64,000 bases of DNA from Chionoecetes opilio (GCA_016584305.1 JACEEZ010007257.1:40001-104000), one strand, 5' to 3'. Positions 1 through 19,979 are shown, counted from the stretch's first letter. Notes: generated by a model not told the origin, from the sequence alone. Numbers and translations are program-made.

Positions 1-234
1 GATGAAACAGTGGAACATGTGATACTAGAATGTGAGAAGTATAGTGGGGAGAGAATGGAAATGATGCGTGTGGTTTTGACTGAAATGGGAGGTGACATGA
101 ACGAGGTGGTTGAAAGGACAGGAAGAGAATGGATGTTATTACTGCTGGGACTGTGTGGTGAGACAAGTGGACGGATGATTGAGACAGTGAAAGAGTTTTT
201 GGAAAGAATGTGGTATATGAGAAATAGACAATAG
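1..234 (+). pseudogene. C-terminal end of a non-LTR retrotransposon ORF2 (partial, 5' cut by window edge)
   Basis: An open frame runs from base 1 to a TAG at 232-234 (about 77 residues). It contains an ETVEHVILECEKY segment followed by a hydrophobic/charged tail ending MWYMRNRQ. Segments of the form T-x-E-H-x-x-x-x-C are typical of the zinc-binding C-terminus of LINE reverse-transcriptase polyproteins, where the protein ends a short way before the 3' UTR. The upstream catalytic part lies outside the window, so clade and integrity cannot be judged. It belongs with the 3' UTR and hexamer tail that follow directly. Family assignment rests on motif memory only. Confidence 0.6.
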
Positions 235-345
235 ACTCTACAGCCCTAAAACAAGAACAAGAACAAGACTACAGGAGCAGCCGGTTTAAAGGCCTGGCCT
301 ATGAAGAAAAGGCCACCTGTAACATCAAGATCAAGATCAAGATTG
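1..345 (+). mobile_element. LINE 3' end with (ATCAAG)n tail
   Basis: After the ORF stop at 234 comes about 110 bp of 3' UTR with a short (CAAGAA)n run at 251-266. It ends in three ATCAAG-type hexamers at about 327-345. Hexameric 3' tails instead of poly(A) are known in several arthropod LINE clades. The Gypsy integrase fragment starts at the next base, so the junction at 345/346 is an insertion boundary. Confidence 0.6.
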
Positions 346-897
346 CCTGTCAAACGGCAAAGATTCACCGACACACACGAGCCCCTCTCCACACTTTCTC
401 TACGCCCACCCAACGTTTTCACACCGTCCATGTAGACCTGGTGGGTCCCTTGCCGGCCTCCCGCGGTCACCGTTATCTGCTGACGTGTGTGGACATAGTG
501 ACCCGTTGGGGCGCCGCTATTCCCATGCCTAATAGTACCGCGGAATGCACGGTTGTTCATTTCCTGTCGGGTTGGGTAGCACTGTACGGCGCGCCTGTCA
601 CTCTCATCACGGATCAAGGAGTGCAGTTTGAGTCCCGTGCTTGGGCTGACCTGCTGGCTTTCCTGGGAACCCGCCGTCAGCGTACTACGGCGTATCACCC
701 TCAAGCCAACGGCATGGTGGAGCGTTTCCACAGACGCCTAAAGGAAGCCATACGGGCCCAGCCACACCCAACAAGCTGGGTAGACGCCCTTCCCATCATC
801 CACCTCACACTCAGAGCTACAGAGAAGGAAGATATTCATCACACGCCGGCGGAGCTGTTGTATGGTGAAGACCTGCTGTCATGCCGGGTGCCAGGGG
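346..897 (+). pseudogene. Gypsy (Ty3-like) integrase core fragment
   Basis: The frame that includes 441-977 reads as a retroviral-type integrase. It opens with CQTAKIHRH, the last Cys and following residues of the H2C2 zinc finger. The DDE core follows: first Asp in HVDLVGPLPAS (about 427-456), second in LITDQGVQF (about 604-630), and the Glu in ANGMVERFHRR (about 706-738). The stretch TPAELLYGEDL near 845-875 is the usual landmark after the core. The Pol-like signal stops at about 897; the frame then runs on to 977 in unrelated sequence. No LTR, RT or RNase H part is present, so this is a fragment truncated at both ends. It belongs to the same broad family as the Pol C-terminal fragment at 58.5 kb, which begins at nearly the point where this one ends. 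Confidence 0.8.
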
Positions 898-2094
898 TTA
901 ACGTAGTAGGAGGGAAGACCGCATTGAATGAATGTTTTTCCTCACACAGAGGCTCAGGTTTGTCTAGTTTTGGTTAGGTAGGTGTAAGCAGAAGGAGTTG
1001 TGAGGCCTGATTGATGGCCGAATGGTTGTGGAGTTTATTGGTTGTGGAAATTGCACGCATAGGGCTCTGTACAATTTCTGGGAAGAGGGATTGAAGGTAG
1101 AAGATAAAAGAAGTCATTTTTTTTTAAGTTAGCGGGTCGAGCTCCTACGGGGTCGCACCCGTGGAGAACAGCTGGGGGCGTAATCTGCAAGACTCTCAAC
1201 ACACACAAGCGACACATACACAGCACACACCCGCCGTCAACAAACGTCTGCCGCAGTCTGCACAATGGTCGTCGCCTGACCTCCACATTAAATCGTGGCA
1301 ATAAATAAAACATATACATTGCAAACTACACCGTCATGATCTCCATATATAGGCAAAATAAATCTCTGAATTTTTTGGATCATACATATTTGTCCAAGTA
1401 TCAATAGACATGCCTTTTTTACTTACTTTTATAAGACTTTAGATACAGGACACGAGTAGGCTGCGGAAAATGGGATGTTTCTGCAAGTTCAGAATTAACA
1501 CATTAGTATGTATCAATTTGCTGCGTAAGAGAAAAATAGTTCAACACCTTTTTATAGATATAATTTTACGTTACTACATTAGTATATTGCTATGTAGAGA
1601 GTTTATTAATATCTGTATTCGTAGGTGAGGCGGAATCTGTAAGCTGCACATAACTTCACAAGGCGTCACAAGTCTTTACCCCAAAATTGAGCACTCTGAT
1701 GTTAGTCTTGCCAATCATGTAACTCGCAATATAACGGTAACGAAAAGAGTCATGGTCTGCGATACGTCTGTTATTTCAGTATGTCTTACATTTTAGGAGA
1801 ATGAGATAGCGTTGGTCAAGGACAGAGATTTTTCCTGGAGAAATCTTAAACGTCTGGCTGTAAAATGCTATGAAGGATGAAATTTTGGCGACAAGATAAT
1901 ATTTTATTATTTTTTTCTTTTACTTACACAGCCCTTATTTCTAAGACTCATAAAGTGGTGTTAAACTATTGATCTTGCATATATATTTTTTTCCTCTTTC
2001 ACACCTTTATAAAATTTAAAATGCTAACGTGAACGAAGAAAGAAGAAAAATTTGAGGATTTAACCAAGTGATCCGTCAAATAAGATAATACTCA
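898..2094. other. No gene recognised; AT-rich intergenic DNA
   Basis: No coding region, SINE or structural RNA is supported here. The stretch 1130-1310 is more GC-rich, ends in AATAAATAAAACATATACA and could be an LTR or UTR relic, but no terminal repeats or partner copy were found in the window. Confidence 0.5.
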
Positions 2095-2096
2095 TA

Positions 2097-2333
2097 CCGT
2101 AGATAACACTATAGTCGCCACGGTGCACTAATGTCGCCAGGCGCCATATATTACGAATTTTAGCATCACTACAAACTTGTATGTGTCACTGAAGACAGGT
2201 ACATAACATAAACTACTGTACATGCCTCTTCCGTGGCACATACAAGTCTGTAATGATGCTTTAGTGGTGAAATTCGTAATATATGGCACCTGGCGATATT
2301 AGTGCACCGTGGCGACTATAGTGTTATCTACAG
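2097..2333. mobile_element. Hairpin MITE with TA target duplication
   Basis: The two ends are inverted copies over roughly 100 bp each. The left end begins CCGTAGATAACACTATAG and the right end is the reverse complement of CTGTAGATAACACTATAG. Both arms continue with matching sequence (GTCGCCACGGTGCAC, then CATATATTACGAATTT). A TA dinucleotide lies directly outside both ends (2095-2096 and 2334-2335). Size, near-complete palindromy and the TA duplication indicate a non-autonomous element mobilised by a Tc1/mariner-like transposase; no coding capacity. Confidence 0.85.
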
Positions 2334-2917
2334 TACCGAATATACATAACAGCAGTGGAACATGTAGAAGGAAGTTAATGCGTGATGGACCAGCGAAAAA
2401 AAAGTGACTTTATGACCTCAAGGACCAGCAAGTTAAGGTGCCGTGTCAAAGGTCGTCACACTTCACCTCCTCGACGGCTAAGGTCACCTTCAAATTACTC
2501 AGGGGTGGAGGAGGGGAACACAGAAACTGACCACCGCGGCTCGACAACGCTAGGCAGGCAGGTAGGCGGACGGGCGGGCGGGCGAGATAGTAGGTGGGAG
2601 GGCGGGTTGAGTGGGTAGGCAAGCGTATGTTCAAGGTCAACCCGCTAGGACCTACCACCTCCTTCTCCCCTCCTTCCCTCATCCCTGTATCTCTTCTTAT
2701 GCGCGACAATTTTGCCGTCTCCAGTTACAATAATTTTTTTTTTCTTCCAGTTTTACGAAAGTTTAATACGAAAAAGCCTTGAGGAAGAAAAAGAAAACAC
2801 AAGGAAAGATGCATGGGAAAAAAGCAAGATTAAGAAGAGGGAAGGAAGGGTGCGTGAAGGGGCAATGTGGTCAGGAAAAGGCGAATAAGGTCATGGGAGA
2901 TAAAAAAATTTGCCGGA

Positions 2918-3388
2918 GGGGAGAGAGGAGAGAGAGAGGGAGAGAGAGAGAGAGAAAAGAGAGGGGGAGGGGAGAGACGGGAGAGAGGGGGATGAAAAAG
3001 AGAGAGAAAGAGGAGGAGTAAAGGCGACGGATGATGGAAATATAGAGAATGACTGAATAAAAGAGGATAAGAAGAGAGAGAGAGAGAGAGAGAAGAGGAA
3101 AAGAGAAGAGAGAGAGAGAGGGGAGAGAGAGGCGAGAGAAAAGAGAGAGGAGTGATAAAAAGAGACGAGAGAGAGAGATGAGGGGAGGAGACAGAGATGA
3201 GGGGGAGATAGGAAAAGAGAGAGAGAAAAAGAGGGGGAAAAGAAGGGGAGGAAGGGGAGAAGAGGGGAGAGAGAGAGAGAGAGAGAGGGGAGAGAGAGAG
3301 AGAGAGAGAGAGAAGAAAAAAAAAAAGGGCGAAGGATGATGGAAAAAAAATGAGAATGACAAATAAAAGAGGATAAGAGAGAGAGCGA

Positions 3389-3429
<41 letters not shown>

Positions 3430-3537
3430 AGAGAGGAAAAGAGAGAGAGAGAGAGAGGACTGAGAGGGAGGAGGAGAGGAAAAGGGAAAAGAGAAAGGGC
3501 TGAAATAAAAGAGAAGTGATAAGAGAGAGAAAAAAAA
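2918..3537. repeat. GA-rich low-complexity tract
   Basis: About 600 bp of almost pure purine on the + strand, built from (GA)n runs broken by G and A homopolymers. A GAGGATAAGAGAGAGAG block recurs near 3063 and 3369, as does GGATGATGGAAA at 3028 and 3333, so part of the tract is a degenerate ~300-bp tandem duplication. The long Ser/Leu-rich open frames on the minus strand are simple-repeat artefacts. Confidence 0.85.
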
Positions 3538-3701
3538 AAGGTGTTTTCCTCAGTTCATCAAGTAAGAAAACTTTGATCGTGAAACACCTGCAAACGTATT
3601 TATTATCAAAAAAAGAAAAGATTTTTTTCATTTCATCAATCAACAATTTTTATATTAAATTATATATTATTTTTTTTTTCATTTTTAAACAACATTATTA
3701 A

Positions 3702-3906
3702 CCCCTTGAGACCCAGAACGTAATTTTCATTGGAATTTAGCAACCATTAGACGATTTTTAGTGAATATAAGCAATATTTTGTAGATATGACCTGTTCAGT
3801 ATCCTTGTCGACTAACTAATTTTTGTATATTCAGTTACTTCTCGTAATTTTATGGCTCGACAACATACGATTTTTATAGCAAAGGAAAGACCTGGGCGTG
3901 ATGGGG
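3702..3906 (+). mobile_element. ~205-bp MITE with TTAA target site (copy 1)
   Basis: The ends are weak inverted repeats: CCCCTTGAGACCCAG at the left and the complement of CCCCATCACGCCCAG at the right. TTAA flanks both ends (3698-3701 and 3907-3910). The same sequence occurs inverted at 16155-16355 and, split by a SINE, at about 31270-31850. Three related copies bounded by TTAA-like sites support a piggyBac-type non-autonomous element. Confidence 0.75.
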
Positions 3907-4493
3907 TTAACATTAAGTGAGAAATTTTGTAGTAGAAGTAGTGGTGATTAGTAACAAAAGTAGAAGCAGCAATAAGAATAACACTACAAAAGAATCAACA
4001 ATAACAACATTTATATTGTGAGTGATAGCAGGGAGACTCAACAAAATTAATCACACTTGAAACAAAAGGAACGCGTCACGGAGGGCTCTTAGTTGGCACC
4101 ATACCCATGATCCCTCCCTTCCCTTCCTCCCTCGTCCCTCGTCCCTCCCTCCCTTCCCTCCCTCTTCGCATCCCGTCCTACCTGCCTACCACAGTTCCAT
4201 TATTCCATATAGTTTTCTCGTTAATTCAATATGTGTTTTTGTAGGCTTTGTTGCATTTCTTTCTATGGAATATACTTTTTAGATGCATATTTTTTCTTTC
4301 CCTCTTTTATATATTTTATGATTCTATACATCATTTTTTTCTTACTTCTTCTTACTTTCTTCTTTTTCTTTTCTTACTTTCTTACTTCTACTTTCTTTCT
4401 ACTTCAACTCACGAATAAGAAAATCCTCCTCTTTCTCCTACTCTCTCTCTCTTTTCGTATCATTTCAAATCTATCAACACAGAGAGACAGGAG

Positions 4494-4530
4494 GGGAGAG
4501 AGAAGGAGGGGAAGGGGAGAAGAGAGGGGA

Positions 4531-4562
<32 letters not shown>
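4494..4562. repeat. (GA)n-rich microsatellite
   Basis: Purine-rich run ending in a clean GA dinucleotide array at about 4535-4562. No gene is visible from 3911 to 5043. TATATATATT at 4638-4647 followed by a GTGAGT donor-like site near 4680 was considered as a promoter and first exon but not accepted. Confidence 0.8.
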
Positions 4563-4565
<3 letters not shown>

Positions 4566-5043
4566 GCAGGGCTGACCAGGGGGAAGACGTGAGTGGATGA
4601 CAGAGGGAGGGAGGAAGGAGGGAAGGAACCTGGAGAGTATATATATTGAGGCTTTGGGAATTTTGTCTCGTAGTTGCTTGGTGAGTCTGAGAGGATCAGC
4701 ATCACGCAAAGAGGAATTTTCGTTTTTTTTTTATTGAGTCATCCATCAGTGAGTTGTTTCCTGTTTTTACCATTCTATTCGGTGTGTTGACGAAGTTTGA
4801 CACAGGCATTGTTTCTGTGACCTTCCTTCCCTTACCAGGTATATGAGTGAGGGACGTACTCATAGGTAGATAGTTCTTACATGGCTCGTGCCGCAATGAC
4901 CTGGGCGCTCGTGAGTATGCGCCGTACTCACGGTAAACAAACATAGATATTGTTTTGTCATCCTTTAGTGGAGTTGGACTGTATGGTTCTTGGTAACCTA
5001 AGTCTATGATTTAACCCCCCCGCGTGTGGGGGAAACCTGGTGT

Positions 5044-5285
5044 CGTATTTCACTCAGGGTCTTGATCATGTAGTGGACTCGTGATCGACACTTTTACTCT
5101 CCCAGAAAGACCTTAAGAATTCATAGAGACCGATGTATGGTTTAGGCTAGAATCGCACACATACCCTCCCCTGCCCATACGAAACAAAGTAATTGACCGA
5201 TCGTCACTGAAACACCTTAGCAATCCTGAGCGGGGCGTGAACCTCAGCAGCCGAGGACGTTACCACTGAATTATGTGGACTGTGT
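5044..5285 (-). mobile_element. tRNA-derived SINE, family A (degraded copy)
   Basis: Read on the minus strand, the head at about 5280-5220 has an A-box-like ATTCAGTGGTAACG and a B-box-like GAGGTTCACGCCCC. The body then runs through the GATCACGAGTCCAC region to a tail near 5044 that matches the CATGGGTGAA tail of the better copies at 8377-8635, 27968-28205 and 28235-28497. It is diverged. A (GT)n array abuts the head side. Confidence 0.6.
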
Positions 5286-5289
5286 GTGT

Positions 5290-5341
<52 letters not shown>
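5281..5341. repeat. (GT)n microsatellite
   Basis: About 60 bp of GT dinucleotides adjoining the SINE head, as at every other family A SINE in the window. From 5342 to 6060 no gene or recognised repeat was found. Confidence 0.9.
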
Positions 5342-5343
<2 letters not shown>

Positions 5344-6073
5344 ACGTAACTGTTTTACAGGCTTAATACTCGTGATGTTCTAGCTACTAATATAACTTTG
5401 TCATTGCCTCTTCTATTAAGTGCAAACATGTGTTTGTTTGTCGAGAAATAACGTTACTATTTCTCAACGTATTTTTACCAAATTTGCACAGAGGTCCACA
5501 TGCATACCAGTACAACACGTGAACTCAGGAACCCGGGTCCGGGCTTCCTCTGGGTCACTCGGGGTAATTTGTATATATTTGACACCCGGGCATCGGGTAC
5601 ACCTGGAAGTCACGTACATTCCTCAAGGGCACAATACGGTGACGGAGTCCAATGCTCTACCTAAAGAAGGATATTTTAGTACCAATGCATTTGTTTTCCT
5701 CCTGCTGTCAACAATTTTTAATTGTTGACTCTTATTACGTTGTTCGTAGGTGTAGCAACAGTACCTCCCAGCTACATTGTTTTAATCCCATCACAAAATC
5801 ATGTTTTCATATGCATGAGCATTGATTGTCCTCCCGTGTGAAAAATCGATATAAATTGAGCGGCAAATATATCCGTGGCTCAGCTTTTATCTATCTAATA
5901 TTTTTAGTTCTCTGTGGAAGAATCCCCGTGATGAAAGTCCCCTTTAGAATCTTAGATAGACTATCAACACGCCGTTTGCCACACTATGGTAGTAGAATTT
6001 AGTCATCAGTGTGGGGAAGAGGGGGACGCGCGTAAGAACAAACCCATGAACTGTGGGTTCTGGGGACCAAGGT

Positions 6074-6082
6074 TATATAAGG
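6074..6082 (+). promoter_or_regulatory. TATA box of gene 1
   Basis: TATATAAGG, the same string as at gene 3 (31078-31086) and close to gene 2 (22659-22668). The distance from its first base to the first codon of the signal peptide reading frame is 96 bp, against 95 bp in gene 3. This favours it as the real core promoter of gene 1 with a short leader and no upstream exon. Confidence 0.65.
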
Positions 6083-6169
6083 GAATATAATAGCAATATA
6101 TTTTCCTTGGCCTTGCTGAGGACCACGAACACGGCTTGACAGCGGTTAGCAGAATCCTTTTATCCAACA

Positions 6170-13691
<7,522 letters not shown>

Positions 13692-13800
13692 TTTTTTCCA
13701 TGGCACCATTCTGGCACTGGCTGTTTGTTTGGCACCGCATGCAAGTTCCTTCACTCACCGATTGTTTCTTTGATGTCAATGTTTGTCTGTCATTCAGTGA

Positions 13801-13806
13801 AATAAA
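13801..13806 (+). terminator. Poly(A) signal of gene 1
   Basis: AATAAA, 110 bp after the stop codon at 13689-13691, in a normal position for a short 3' UTR. Confidence 0.7.
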
Positions 13807-13879
13807 TGAGAAAAAGAATAGATTTTATAGCCGTGAGCATCTGCTGATTACCTATGGATTTGATCACAACTATGCTTGC

Positions 13880-14227
13880 ATGCATGTATATATGTATTTA
13901 TGTATATATGTATGTATGTATGTATGAATGTGTGTGTATGTATGCATGTATGTATGTATACGTGTATGTATGTATGGGACGTAAAAGAGCCACAAGAGGA
14001 CATAGAAAAAAGCTGAAGAAGACAAGATGCTTGAAGATGTTAATTATGATATTATGTATAGTTCTTATCGGTACATTGATGTGTGAAATAACTTGGGCAA
14101 TGAAATAGTGCATGGTAAGACTATTTATGAATTCAAATATATTTATTGAGAGTATGGCATAGTGGCCAAATGAGATATGGAGACGAGTATACCTCCTTTC
14201 CTGTATATCACGATTACGTAAATACAC

Positions 14228-14302
<75 letters not shown>
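13880..14302. repeat. (TGTA)n and (CA)n microsatellites
   Basis: A degenerate TGTA/TGTATA array at about 13880-13975 and a (CA)n array at 14222-14302. Just before the CA array, 14175-14222 reads ATATGGAGACGAG...ACGTAAATACAC, a decayed match to the SINE family B tail. Confidence 0.85.
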
Positions 14303-14303
<1 letters not shown>

Positions 14304-14895
14304 CACTCCGTAATGTATATATAGTTATAATGGTATTGGGTATTAATTAAGGTAATTTAAGTAAAATACAAATTTTGGGATATAGTAAATAAACAATCCC
14401 AGTGGTATTAACCATTATCACCTTAATTATAAACGATTGGTTATTAGCTGTCGTTATAATATTTGCACCTCAGATACGTTGACACGTAGCTATAGGTATT
14501 CGGGGCGGCACCAGCCACCCGCGGTTCAATTTAGTCCACTTCAGATTCCAAACATAGCAAGACCTTTTGCTAAGCTTCTCCGATTAAGACGAGAAGTTGT
14601 ATATATAAACTTGTATATATAAGTGAAAACCTAAGGACGTGTTTTAAGCAACACTATACGAATATCCCGCCGCGTCAAGCTGGTTGATAACCCTGACGCC
14701 TGAAGCCAAAACACTCAGCTACGGCCCTGACCACGCGTGCCACGCCGAGTGCCTGCTCGTGTAATATTTTATCAAGTTCCTTCAAGCCATACAACTCTCC
14801 TCCCTACGAAGGAAGCGAACAACCCCTCCCTCATTATAAAGGGTGGAGACCAAACTACCACGCTCTATTATATTTATTGAGAGTATGGCATAGTG
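14139..14895. repeat. 27-bp direct repeat bracketing ~700 bp
   Basis: The string beginning ATATTTATTGAGAGTATGGC and ending CATAGTGG occurs at about 14138 and again at about 14869. It could mark ends of an old insertion, but no element structure is visible between the copies. No gene is found from 14303 to 15380. Confidence 0.5.
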
Positions 14896-15384
14896 GATAA
14901 TTTCCACAATGGGCTTGGCACTGAAATGACGTCAAAGTGAAATAAAATGCAACAATGTAAGCGATGCCGTAAAACGAAAAACGGTTATGCACAAAACGAT
15001 GTTAATTGGTTTTCTTTATGGTGATGTAGACGAATAATATTCCTATGCAAGAGGAATCAACATTTGTTTGGTTATGTGTAGTTCTTGTAAACTGTGAATG
15101 CATATAGGCTACTTTCGAATTTCAATTTTTGCATCTATAATTCTATATGTATATCTTATCTATTTCATTTATCAGCTGATTCATTCATTATCTTATATTT
15201 TCCTATTGTCTACAACGTAAAGAACAGCTGATACAATCTTACAATCTTCTCTGACAGCTGAGTATAATATCTTCACTCAAAACCAGTACTCTAGAACACC
15301 AAGGAGAGGGAGGTGGGCACTGCGGCAAGGCAACATAAACTGTGTGTCTGTGTTTAGCAAGGGCGTCTGATACCTGAACTCTTA

Positions 15385-15920
15385 CGCAGTGCTGGGAGAG
15401 TTAATGGACGAGAGTATAACGGTATGAGAGATAAAATAGTGATCAGTTGACATAAAACATTCGAATAGAGTGGGAGCCCATCAATAATCCGTTGAAAAAA
15501 TGTGAACAAAAAAGTTTTAAAAAGTTAAAAAAAAAAAAAAAAAAAAAGTGGAAAAAATTGTTTGATACCTGAACTCAAACGCAGTGCTGGGAGATAAGAA
15601 CACAAAGGAGACAATGAATTAGGATGTTAGTATAAGGATCGAAAACTAAATGAAATGTCTTAGCATCCCAGGTGAAATAAATAAGGGAAGAGTTGACACG
15701 TTTGTTAACGAAGGAGACGAAGTTGAAGAGGACCTATGAAGCAATACTAAGCGACAAAGGTCACAAGAAGAAGAAGAAGAAAAAGAAGCGTCTGGAAGAG
15801 TTAAAGGGACGAGAGTATAACGATATATGAGAGCAGAAGTACATAATGGTTAGTTGAAACAAAACATTCGAATAGAGTGGGAGCCCATCATATTTTTAAA
15901 TCCTTTGAAAATGTGGGAAA
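15385..15920. repeat. ~130-bp direct repeat, copies ~400 bp apart
   Basis: 15410-15505 and 15800-15895 share long matches (GACGAGAGTATAACG, CATTCGAATAGAGTGGGAGC). The phrase GATACCTGAACTC with ACGCAGTGCTGGGAGA also occurs at both 15369 and 15565. A poly(A) run lies at about 15530-15547. This looks like a duplicated retroposed sequence; family unknown. Confidence 0.7.
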
Positions 15921-16154
15921 AAAATGAAGAAAAAAAAGTTGCGAAATTCATGCCAAATTTACACGTGTATGATTTATTAGACAAGATCAATTCTACGGAT
16001 GAACTAAAGCATTGAATGTGAATTATATCCGGAGCAAATAAGATAAGAGGTCGTATAAGTGAATCCAAACTACCTCCGCCCTTTGCCCAAGCTGCGGCCC
16101 TGGCAACTCCCTTCACACATTCCTGAGACGAAAGAACGCACGTCGCAAAATCAA

Positions 16155-16355
16155 CCCCTTCACACCCAGATCTTTCCTTTGCTATATCAAATTGTCTGTT
16201 ATTAGCCATATAACTACAAAAAAGTAACTAAATAAACCAAATTAGCTATGGACAAGGACACTAAACAGGTCATATCTATATAATATTGCTTGTTCATTAA
16301 AATCGTCGAATGGTGGTTATATTACAATGAAAATTACGTTCTGGGTCTCAAGGGG
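16155..16355 (-). mobile_element. TTAA MITE (copy 2, inverted)
   Basis: The reverse complement matches the element at 3702-3906 from end to end, including CTGGGTCTCAAGGGG at its right. The flanks are TCAA (16151-16154) and TTAA (16356-16359), consistent with a decayed TTAA duplication. Confidence 0.7.
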
Positions 16356-16481
16356 TTAAAGGTTCTCATACCCTGTTCTCTATCTCTCGTTTATTTCACG
16401 ATAGAGCGATGGTTTTTTTTGTTTTTTGTTTTTGCTTCTCCTTCATTGCTTCATTTCATTCATTGCTCTCTTCCTTCATTG

Positions 16482-16482
<1 letters not shown>

Positions 16483-16550
<68 letters not shown>

Positions 16551-16991
16551 ACTTACACGTTCTAGACAGGTATAAGTAGACCCAAGCAAAGCCAGCTGGA
16601 CGTAGGGTTGGACTCACCTGTAAATATAAAGGTAAATAAATACAAAAATACAACATATGTAGTCTCGTAAATATATAACGGTGTCCAAACTTATTCTCTC
16701 GATGCTCCTGATTTTTCGTTTGATACAATCCAACCATCACCACCACCACCATCACTACAACCACCACCATCACAACCACCATCACAACCACCATCACCAC
16801 CACTATAACCACCACTACTACAACCACCACCACCACTACTGTCCGTTCCTACCATCATGAACGATACTGATTCAATAAAAACAGCAATCACTACTAATAT
16901 TACTACAAAAATAAAAATAATAAAAAAGAAGAGAAGGAACAACGCAACAACAACAACCACTAGTACAACAACAAACAACAACAACAACAAC

Positions 16992-17042
<51 letters not shown>
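16483..17042. repeat. (CA)n, (CAC/CAT)n and (AAC)n microsatellites
   Basis: CA dinucleotides at 16483-16546, CAC/CAT trinucleotides at about 16735-16850, and AAC trinucleotides at about 16960-17042. No gene is supported between them. Confidence 0.95.
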
Positions 17043-17547
17043 CTCCTACTCCTACTATATACTCCTTCTACCACAAATATAACAGCAAGAGAGAAAAACT
17101 ATAAAAAAAACAAGAAATATATAGATACAAAAGAAACAATAGCAATACAATGTTTAAGAAACGTAAATATATAAAATTGCACGAAGAGGAAAGAATTTAA
17201 AGTAATTCTTAACGTCACTGCAATCACCACCAGGATGCAACAAGACCTCGAATATGGAGGTGACGCAACAAATTGAGGGCGGAAGAGCGTCTGATTCCCA
17301 CTACTTGCTTATCTGCGCTTTATGTACCAACGTGGAAAAGGAGACGCGTTTACTTTTACGAAGTTTTACGAAGATGTGCAACGCGGTGTCTTTACCTTAT
17401 GGAAGAGAAAGAGGTACTGTATGAAGGGTTTTTTTTCTTCTTCTAGTAAGTGATATCCTGAGATTATAATTAACCTCGATGGCGAAAGAACGTTTGGAGT
17501 TTGTGGAAGTTACTCAGTTTAGACGTATTGTTCTTGGATATCATCAA

Positions 17548-17943
<396 letters not shown>

Positions 17944-18111
17944 CGGTGGTGAAAATTACGTACTTTTTCCAATTCAGGCGTTATATAACAGTTTGGAGAA
18001 TAAAAATCATGATAAAAAATAGATAAATGAATAAATAAAGTACTTACTCTTAGCTCTTTCACAAATCTTTCCAATAAAATTTCAACAGTTTTAAACAATA
18101 ACATACTAAAC

Positions 18112-18616
18112 TAGGGGGGGCACTCAGAAGAGCGCATACCTCCGCCCGAATATTTCATCAATTGGTTGCCATGGCAACATTTGTGATTCGATTTCATCCA
18201 AAATTAAATCAATTCTTCCTTATATCAAATAGACTTGGTATACCAAGTTTGGTACAAATCTATTCGTAACTTTTCGAGAAATCCTGTACACTAACAAACA
18301 AACAAACAAACAAACAAACAAACAGACAGATCGGGGTGAAAACATAACCTCCCTCCAACTTCGTTGGCGGAGGTAACTAGGGGGGTGCACTCAGTAGAGC
18401 GCATACCTCCGCCGGAGGTATGTGCTCTAAAACAATCAGTTGTGATTTGATTTCATCCAAAATTAAATCAGTTCTTCCTTATATCAAATAGACTTGGTAT
18501 ACCATGTTTGGTCCAAATCTATTCGTAACTTTTCGAGAAATCGTGTACACTACAAACAAACAGACAGATCGGGGTGAAAACATAACCTCTCTCCAACTTC
18601 GTTGGCGGAGGTAACA
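18112..18616 (+). mobile_element. Interspersed repeat, tandem dimer with (AAAC)n
   Basis: Two head-to-tail copies (about 18112-18375 and 18376-18616). Each starts AGGGGGG...CACTCAG and passes through TTTCATCCAAAATTAAATCA and CTATTCGTAACTTTTCGAGA. Copy 1 carries a long (AAAC)n run, and both end GTTGGCGGAGGTAAC. The ends of each copy (CATACCTCCGCC and GGCGGAGGTAAC) are roughly inverted. I recall similar repeats from many marine invertebrates but cannot name the family. Confidence 0.65.
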
Positions 18617-18699
18617 AAAGGATGAATTACAATTATGGCCGAATAAGTCATAACGTAACAGCTGTGGATGTGGAAGTTCTCTAAACCGTATGTCCTGTA

Positions 18700-18930
18700 G
18701 TGGAGCGAGAGGCAAGGAAGTGTACTAAGTGTGTGTGTTGAAGGGTGTACGAGAGGCAAGGAAGTGTACTAAGTGTGTGTGTTGAAGGGTGTACGAGAGG
18801 CAAGGAAGTGTACTAATGTGTGTGTTGAAGGGTGTACGAGAGGCAAGGAAGTGTACTTAGTGTGTGTGTTGAAGGGTGTACGAGAGGCAAGGAAGTGTAC
18901 TTAGTGTGTGTGTTGAAGGGTGTACGAGTG
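18700..18930. repeat. 44-bp tandem repeat, about 5 copies
   Basis: The unit contains GAGAGGCAAGGAAGTGTACT and GTGTGTGTTGAAGGGTGTAC. Copies differ by single bases and one lacks two bases. Non-coding minisatellite. Confidence 0.95.
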
Positions 18931-19105
18931 GAAACAAACGGTGCAAGAGTTCGTATTCTTGGAACAGACAAGTCATGATAAGCTTAAGACACCCCTTCCT
19001 CTCCCCCCCCCCCCCACCTCTCTCTATCTCTCTCTTCCCTACCTGTGTCCCTCCCTCCCTCCTTTAAACAGGGGTCAGAGGGTCACGGGTGACGGAAAAC
19101 CCGAG

Positions 19106-19171
<66 letters not shown>

Positions 19172-19356
19172 TGTTGATATCCAAGAACAATACATCAAAA
19201 ATAAGTTCTTCCACAAACTCCAAACGTTCTTTCGCCATCGAGGTTAATTATAATCTCTTGAAAGGAAAATCGAATAAAATCTTGTTCTCTTGCAACTTTC
19301 TTAGAAATAAGTTTTGAAGATAGAATTAATGAAACTACCATTTTTTGTGGATCAAT

Positions 19357-19795
19357 GTAGTAGTAGTAGTAGTGTTAGTAGTAGTAGTAGTATAGTGGTA
19401 GGAACAGTAATAGTAGTAATAGTAGTAATAGTAATAGTAGTAGTAATAGTAGTGGTAGTAGTAGTAGTAGTAGTAGTAGAGTAGTAGTAGTAGTAGTAGT
19501 AATAGTAGTAGTATAGTCGTAGGAACAGTAATAATAGTAGTAGTAGTAGTAGTGGTAGTAGTAATAGTAAGTAGTATATATTAGACATGGTTAGTAGTAG
19601 TAAATACGTTATTGATATACAAGCGCGTGTCAGAGAATAGGGTACTCGAACGTGAGTAATGGAGGGATTACATACAAGTCAGTCTTACAGTACTAGGCTA
19701 GTAGTAATAGTAGTAGTATAGTAGTGGTAGTAGTAGTAGTAATAGTAGTAGTAGTAGTAGTAGTAGTTAATAGTAGTAGTAGTAGTAGTAGTTAA

Positions 19796-19866
<71 letters not shown>

Positions 19867-19910
19867 TAGTGGTAGGAACAGTAATAGTAGTAATAGTAGT
19901 AATAGTAGTG

Positions 19911-19946
<36 letters not shown>

Positions 19947-19979
19947 ATAGTAGTAGTATAGTCGTAGGAACAGTAATAA

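Noticed and set aside
898..1330. LTR of the Gypsy fragment at the window start
   Set aside because: No second copy in the window, no TG...CA ends with polypurine tract, and no similarity to the LTR at 61.2-61.5 kb.
4638..4682. TATATATATT plus a GTGAGT donor as promoter and first exon of gene 1
   Set aside because: A better TATA box with gene-3-like spacing lies at 6074, and the upstream candidate exon has no ATG to supply the start.
4977..4994. ATG-containing exon (ATGGTTCTTG then GTAACC) spliced to 6171
   Set aside because: It would give an in-frame start, but there is no TATA box nearby and the donor is weak; kept only as a possibility.
13898..14299. Cys/Val-rich minus-strand frame at 14.2 kb
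   Set aside because: Translation of the (CA)n and (TGTA)n arrays.
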